This document shows positions 59,681 through 64,000 of a stretch of 64,000 nucleotides of DNA, one piece after another. The number at the start of each line of letters is the position of its first letter. Within the stretch, counting starts at the first letter, position 1. The stretch lies in contig JBDSDD010000058.1 in NCBI GenBank assembly GCA_039920745.1, forward strand, positions 37,036 through 101,035, given 5' to 3'. This DNA is from Scleromatobacter sp039920745. GTDB lineage: Bacteria; Pseudomonadota; Gammaproteobacteria; Burkholderiales; Burkholderiaceae_C. Under the pieces are notes generated by a model. That model had not been told where the DNA came from. It saw nothing but the letters and a program-made list of their open reading frames with translations, and ran no database searches. A program made the translations under genes and the position numbers.

Positions 59681-60955
59681 GTGACGGCGCCGTCATCGCG
59701 ACACGGCGGCCTGCTCCGCGCCGTGCTGACGCTCGTCGCCGGCGGCGCCGTCGCGCAGGCGCTGCCGCTGCTCCTGGGCCCGTGGCTCACGCGGCTGTAC
59801 TCGCCGCAGCAGTTCGGTGTCTACCACCTGTTCGCGGCCGTGTCGGCCAATCTCGCCGTGGTGGCCTGCGCGCGCTACGAGTTCGCGCTGCCGCTGGTGG
59901 GCGACGCCAGCGATGCCGCGGCCTTGCGCGCGCTGTGCCTGCGCGTGCTCGCTGGCGTGACGCTGGCAAGCGCGGTCGCGGGGGCGATCTGGTTCGCGTT
60001 CTCGCTCAACGCCTGGACGGGCTGGCTGCCGGTGGCCGTCGCCGTGCTCGGCTTCCTGTCGCTCGCCACGCTGTGGGCGACGCGCGCACAGGCCTACCGC
60101 GCCTTGGCTCTCGCGCGCGTCGTGCAGTACGGCGGTGCGTCGCTGGCTCAGGCCGGGGCAGCCTTGCTCGGCGCCGGAGTGCAGGGCCTGATCGTCGCGC
60201 CGATTGCGGCCGCCGCCGCCGCCGCCGCTGTCTTGCGCCTGCCGCTCAACGACGCTGCGCAGCTTGCGCCCGATCGCTGGCGACTGCTCGCGCGACGCTA
60301 TCGCGACTTCCCGCTGCTCAACACGCCGCATGCGTTCATGGGCGCGTTGCAGGACACCGTCTCGATCGCGATGATCGCCGCCTGGCAAGGCCCGGTCGCG
60401 GCCGGCTTCTGGGGGCTGTCGCTGCGCTACCTGAAGGCCCCGGCCACGCTGGTGGGCGGGGCGGTATCGCAGGCGCTCTATCCGCAGTTGGCGGCGCATG
60501 GCGCGTCGGTCGACCACGACGCGGACACGCACGCGCCCTTGCGCGTCACGCGCGAGGGTCGCGCGGCCGTGCGTCGCGTGATGCTCGGCCTGGCCGCCAT
60601 CGCGCTGCCGCTGGTGCTGCTGCTGTGGGCCTTCGCGCCCTGGGCCTTCGAGCGCCTGTTCGGCGCCGACTGGCGCGGCGCCGGCGAACTCGCGCGCACG
60701 CTGGGCCTGTACATCGGCGTGCACTTCGTGGCCGCGCCGCTGGCCGTCGTCACGCTCGCCTGGGGTGCGCAGGCCTGGGCGCTGCGGCTCGCGCTGGTGG
60801 GTCAGGTGGCGTTCGTCGCCGCGCTGGCCGCGGGCCTCAAGCTCGGCGGGCTGCCGGGCGCGGGCTGGGGCGTGTCGATCGCGATGACGCTGTACTTCGG
60901 CTACTACTTCCTGCGCCTGGCCACGTGGCCCCTGACTCGAGAGGAACACGCATGA
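59681..60955 (+). CDS. Polysaccharide flippase (Wzx-like)
   Basis: A 424-residue inner-membrane protein with about twelve helices of the oligosaccharide flippase family, expected to move lipid-linked repeat units across the membrane. The N-terminal segment PLLLGPWLTRLYSPQQFGVY is typical. The GTG at 59681 lies 7 bp after wbpE. Its stop overlaps the next gene by 4 bp. Confidence 0.88.
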   Translation: MTAPSSRHGGLLRAVLTLVAGGAVAQALPLLLGPWLTRLYSPQQFGVYHLFAAVSANLAVVACARYEFALPLVGDASDAAALRALCLRVLAGVTLASAVAGAIWFAFSLNAWTGWLPVAVAVLGFLSLATLWATRAQAYRALALARVVQYGGASLAQAGAALLGAGVQGLIVAPIAAAAAAAAVLRLPLNDAAQLAPDRWRLLARRYRDFPLLNTPHAFMGALQDTVSIAMIAAWQGPVAAGFWGLSLRYLKAPATLVGGAVSQALYPQLAAHGASVDHDADTHAPLRVTREGRAAVRRVMLGLAAIALPLVLLLWAFAPWAFERLFGADWRGAGELARTLGLYIGVHFVAAPLAVVTLAWGAQAWALRLALVGQVAFVAALAAGLKLGGLPGAGWGVSIAMTLYFGYYFLRLATWPLTREEHA

Positions 60956-61572
60956 CGCTGCGCACGACACTCAACCGCCTGCGCCGCCAATGGCTGCGGC
61001 GCTGGATCTGGCAGCCCGTGTTCGGCGAGGCGCAGGGCAGCCGCCTGCTGCCCAACACGCGCATCTCGAGCGCCAGCGTGATCGAGCACGAGGACAAGCT
61101 CGTGCTCGGCGACAACGTCTTCATCGGCGCGTTCAACTTCATCGAGGCCAGTGGCGGCATCACGATCGAGGAGGGCGTTCAGATCACCAGCCACTCGACG
61201 CTCGTGACGCACAGCTCGCACCGCTCACAACGCCTGCTGGGCCCGGCCTACACGACATGGCCGACGCCACTGGGCAGCGAGCGCCCGGGCTGGATCTCGG
61301 GCCCGATCCACATCGGCGCGTACAGCTTCATCGGGCCGCATTGCCTGATCGAGGCCAACTCGCACATTGGCCGCGGATCATTGGTTTGCGCGGGCAGTTT
61401 CGTGCGCGGCGCCTTTCCCGACTTCGCGATCCTGGAAGGCCGTCCGGCCCGCGTCGTCGGCGACAGCCGGCGCGCGGACGAGCGCGCCCTGGTGCGCTTT
61501 CCCGAGCTGCGCGTGCTGTACGACGCGTGGGCCGCGGCGCCGGCGCCCATCGATCTAGAAGGGCCCAAGTGA
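60952..61572 (+). CDS. Hexapeptide-repeat acyltransferase
   Basis: A 206-residue left-handed beta-helix protein, probably an O-acetyltransferase modifying a surface polysaccharide. Repeats lie at about residues 45-80 and 118-150 (IHIGAYSFIGPHCLIEANSH), separated by a loop with the catalytic-type THSSHRS. It has no membrane segment. Both ends overlap neighbouring genes, supporting co-translation. Confidence 0.88.
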   Translation: MTLRTTLNRLRRQWLRRWIWQPVFGEAQGSRLLPNTRISSASVIEHEDKLVLGDNVFIGAFNFIEASGGITIEEGVQITSHSTLVTHSSHRSQRLLGPAYTTWPTPLGSERPGWISGPIHIGAYSFIGPHCLIEANSHIGRGSLVCAGSFVRGAFPDFAILEGRPARVVGDSRRADERALVRFPELRVLYDAWAAAPAPIDLEGPK

Positions 61573-62687
61573 CGCTGGCGAGCCGCCCCTTGCGCGTCGT
61601 GCTGTTGGGCGACGGCGAGAGCCCGCACCTGCTGAAGTGGGCGCTGGCGCTGGCGCCGCGCGTCGAACTCCACGTCGCGTCCAGTCGTGGACTGGCGCCG
61701 GCGCTGGCGCAACGGGTCGCGCCCGAACGCACGCTGCTGCTGGGCCACCCGACCCATTTTTCCGGCGGCAACGGCGCATTGCTCAAGACGCTGCCGCGGC
61801 TCGTGCGCTGGCTGCGCGGCGTCGACGCCGACTGGATCAACGCGCACTACCTCACCTCGCACGGCACGCTCGCGTGGCTGGCACGCAAGGCGGGGGTGCG
61901 CGCGCAGCTCGCGGCGTCGGCTTGGGGCTCGGACATCCTCGTTGCGCCGCGTAGCAGCCCGCTGCTGCGCTGGGTCACTTCGCGCGTGCTGCGCGACGCG
62001 ACGCTCTGTACCAGCGACTCGGCACACATGGCCGAGCGCATGCGCGAGCTGGGGGCGCGCGACGTGATGACGTTCCCGTTCGGCCTCGACGCGCTGCCCG
62101 CGGTGCCGGCCGGCAAGGAGCCGCGGCTGTTCTTCGCCAACCGCGGCCTCGAAGACATCTACGACCCCCAGCGCGTGCTGACGCTGTTCGCCGGCATCGC
62201 GCGCGACTGGCCCGAGGCCCGCCTCGTGATGGCCAACAGCGGCTCGTTGCGCGACGTCTTGCAGCAGCAGTCGGTCGACCTGGGGCTGGCCCATCGCATC
62301 GAGTTCGTCGGCCGCCTGGACGCTGCCACGCAGTCCGCGTTCTACGCCCGCGCCCGCTGGTACGTCAGCGTGCCCCGCAGCGATTCCGTCTCGGTGTCCG
62401 TGCTGGAGGCGATGGGCCACGGCTGCATCCCGCTGCTGTCCGACCTGCCGGCCAACCGCGAGCTGGTGCGCGACGGCGACAACGGCCTGATCGTTGCCGA
62501 CGGCCAGGCCGCGCTGTCCGCCGCCGCGCTCGATCGCCTGCAGGCCGGTGCCGACGCCATCGCCAAGGCCAACCGCGACTGGGTTGGCGCGCACGCGCTG
62601 TTCGGCCCGTGCGTGGACGCCTTCGTCGCGCGCCTGGAACAATCCAACTCCTCCCGAAGAAGAATCGCCGGACCACCGACGCCATGA
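61569..62687 (+). CDS. Glycosyltransferase family 4 protein
   Basis: A 372-residue GT-B fold glycosyltransferase. The C-terminal nucleotide-sugar site is seen in SVSVSVLEAMGHGCIPLLSD, where the conserved Glu of the EX7E motif lies, and the acceptor half includes WINAHYLTSHGTLAWLARKA. It starts with a GTG in a GTGA overlap and ends with a 4-bp overlap. Donor and acceptor sugars cannot be predicted. Confidence 0.88.
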   Translation: MTLASRPLRVVLLGDGESPHLLKWALALAPRVELHVASSRGLAPALAQRVAPERTLLLGHPTHFSGGNGALLKTLPRLVRWLRGVDADWINAHYLTSHGTLAWLARKAGVRAQLAASAWGSDILVAPRSSPLLRWVTSRVLRDATLCTSDSAHMAERMRELGARDVMTFPFGLDALPAVPAGKEPRLFFANRGLEDIYDPQRVLTLFAGIARDWPEARLVMANSGSLRDVLQQQSVDLGLAHRIEFVGRLDAATQSAFYARARWYVSVPRSDSVSVSVLEAMGHGCIPLLSDLPANRELVRDGDNGLIVADGQAALSAAALDRLQAGADAIAKANRDWVGAHALFGPCVDAFVARLEQSNSSRRRIAGPPTP

Positions 62688-63913
62688 ACATCCTCTACAT
62701 CAACCACTACGCCGGCACGCCCGAACTGGGCATGGAGTTCCGCCCGTACTACCTCGCGCGCGAATGGGTGCGGGCCGGCCACAGCGTGCAGATGCTGGCG
62801 GCCTCGTACTCGCACGTGCGGGCGCGCCAGCCGGCGGTGGGCATGACGCCCAAGAACGAGACCATCGACGGCATCGCCTACCGCTGGTATCCGACGCGTG
62901 GCTACATCGGCAACGGCTTGGGCCGCGTGCGCAACATCTGGGAATTCCTCAAGCAGGTCTGGCGCGACACCGACCGCATCGTGGCCACGAACAGGCCGGA
63001 CGTCGTGATCGCGTCCAGCACCTACCCGATGGACATCTGGGTGGCGCGCCGGATCGCCCGCCGCGCCAAGGCCAAGCTCGTCTTCGAGGTGCACGACCTG
63101 TGGCCGCTGTCGCCGATCGAGCTCTCCGGCATGTCGCCCGGCCACCCCTTCATCCGCATCTGCCATGCCGCCGAGTCTGCGGCCTATCGCCACGCCGATC
63201 GCGTGGTGTCGATGCTGCCGGTGGTGCACGAGTACATGGCTTCACGCGGGCTGGACCTGAAGCGCCTGTCCATCGTGCCCAATGGCATCACGCTGGAAGA
63301 ATGGGACGGCACGCCGGAAGCGCTGCGCGATGACGTGGCCGCCGCCATCGCCACGCAGCGCGCCGCCGGGCGCACGGTGGTGGTCTATGCCGGCTCGATG
63401 GGCTTGCCCAATGCGCTGGACGTGCTGCTCGATGCCGCGGCGATGATGCGCGGCGAGCCGTTCGCCTTCGTGATGGTCGGCGACGGGCTGGAGCGCGAGC
63501 GCCTGGCCCGCCGTGTCGCCAGCGAAGGCCTGCAGAACGTGGTCATGCTGCCGCCGATCCCGAAGACCCAGATCCCGTCGCTGCTGGCCCGCATCGACAT
63601 CGCCTACATCGGCTGGCAGCGCGTGCCGATCTACCGCTTCGGCATCGCGCCGAACAAGCTGATGGACTACATGATGGCGCGCTGCTCGGTGCTGCACTCG
63701 GTCGACGCCGGCAACGATCCGGTGGCCGAAAGCGGCTGCGGCCTGACGGTGATTCCCCAATCGCCCGAAGCCGTGGTGCACGGCCTGCGCGAACTCGCCG
63801 CGGTGCCCGAGGCCGAACGCCGCGCGATGGGCGAGCGCGGGCGCGACTTCGTGCTGGCGCATCACACCTACCCGGTGCTGGCGCAGCGATTCCTGCAGGC
63901 GATGCAGCGATGA
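62684..63913 (+). CDS. Glycosyltransferase family 4 protein, WbuB-like
   Basis: A 409-residue GT-B fold enzyme with the N-terminal pattern MNILYINHYAGTPELGMEFR, the segment LVFEVHDLWPLSPIEL typical of WbuB-like fucosamine-type transferases, and a C-terminal donor site with FGIAPNKLMDYMMARCSVL. Likely adds an amino sugar in O-antigen or capsule assembly. The ATG is in an ATGA overlap with the preceding gene. Confidence 0.9.
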   Translation: MNILYINHYAGTPELGMEFRPYYLAREWVRAGHSVQMLAASYSHVRARQPAVGMTPKNETIDGIAYRWYPTRGYIGNGLGRVRNIWEFLKQVWRDTDRIVATNRPDVVIASSTYPMDIWVARRIARRAKAKLVFEVHDLWPLSPIELSGMSPGHPFIRICHAAESAAYRHADRVVSMLPVVHEYMASRGLDLKRLSIVPNGITLEEWDGTPEALRDDVAAAIATQRAAGRTVVVYAGSMGLPNALDVLLDAAAMMRGEPFAFVMVGDGLERERLARRVASEGLQNVVMLPPIPKTQIPSLLARIDIAYIGWQRVPIYRFGIAPNKLMDYMMARCSVLHSVDAGNDPVAESGCGLTVIPQSPEAVVHGLRELAAVPEAERRAMGERGRDFVLAHHTYPVLAQRFLQAMQR

Positions 63914-64000
63914 ACGATGCCGAACCGGCAGAATTGCAGGCTGTCGCGCAGCGCTACGCCCGGCGCGGCGAGCCCGACCGCTACAGCATGTTGCAGCCCG
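63910..64000 (+). CDS. Start of a class I SAM-dependent methyltransferase (cut by window edge)
   Basis: Only 30 codons are visible, from an ATG overlapping the preceding stop. They contain RYARRGEPDRYSMLQP, a start that resembles sugar-cluster SAM methyltransferases in which RYSML-P is followed by the cofactor domain. The domain itself lies outside the window, so the call rests on this N-terminal pattern and the cluster context. Confidence 0.6.
   Translation, partial: MNDAEPAELQAVAQRYARRGEPDRYSMLQP

Overview
The window is one contiguous stretch of high-GC DNA with the gene content and gene order of a betaproteobacterium of the order Burkholderiales, most likely the Rubrivivax/Leptothrix/Roseateles side of the order. 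The support is a coxB-coxA-ctaG-DUF2970-coxC-DUF2909-surf1-ctaA-ctaB-sco block with a cytochrome c-tailed subunit II, a rhodanese-grxC-secB-gpsA-trmL-comF-bioC block, DUF2917 and DUF3108 proteins, and a CIRCE element in front of rpoH. No rRNA, tRNA, CRISPR, transposase or integrase gene was seen. Most of the window reads as chromosomal core with accessory blocks between.

Layout. 1-6.8 kb: the N-terminal part of a chemotaxis receptor, gpmA, then housekeeping genes (rhodanese, grxC, secB, gpsA, trmL, comF, bioC-like). 6.9-16.4 kb: a complete aa3-type cytochrome c oxidase locus with structural subunits, copper delivery (CtaG and two Sco-like proteins), haem A synthesis (CtaA, CtaB) and Surf1. 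16.4-25.1 kb: a stress-regulation block made of an ECF sigma factor with a DGPF/YCII partner, the heat-shock sigma factor RpoH behind a CIRCE operator, and divergently a stressosome module (RsbR, RsbS, RsbT, an ATPase-PP2C fusion) that runs into a soluble histidine kinase and a REC-PAS-kinase-REC hybrid. 25.1-33.3 kb: kdpFABCDE, the high-affinity potassium pump and its two-component regulator. 33.4-44.0 kb: signalling and envelope genes (a lipoprotein, a TPR-like GGDEF protein, a cupredoxin/GGDEF-EAL/outer-membrane-protein cassette, the potassium transporter Kup, DUF2917, a membrane histidine kinase). 44.1-56.3 kb: ychF, a ubiH-like monooxygenase, dsbC, an M61 peptidase, a DUF3108 protein, an enoyl-CoA hydratase, two paralogous unknown lipoproteins, a flavin-binding protein and lysS. 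56.7-64 kb: the start of a surface-polysaccharide cluster (WbpB/WbpD/WbpE-type amino-sugar enzymes, flippase, acyltransferase, two glycosyltransferases, a methyltransferase cut by the window edge).

How the parts fit together. The stress block probably gathers signals on the stressosome and passes them through phosphorylation and RsbT release to the kinases, instead of to sigma-B as in Bacillus; that output is inferred. Kdp and Kup give inducible and constitutive potassium uptake. The most unusual items are the stressosome/two-component fusion module, a pair of tandem lipoproteins each built from two repeats that each carry a CxxC motif, the cupredoxin/c-di-GMP cassette, and a small family of dispersed REP-like palindromes, one of which lies at the edge of the stress block.
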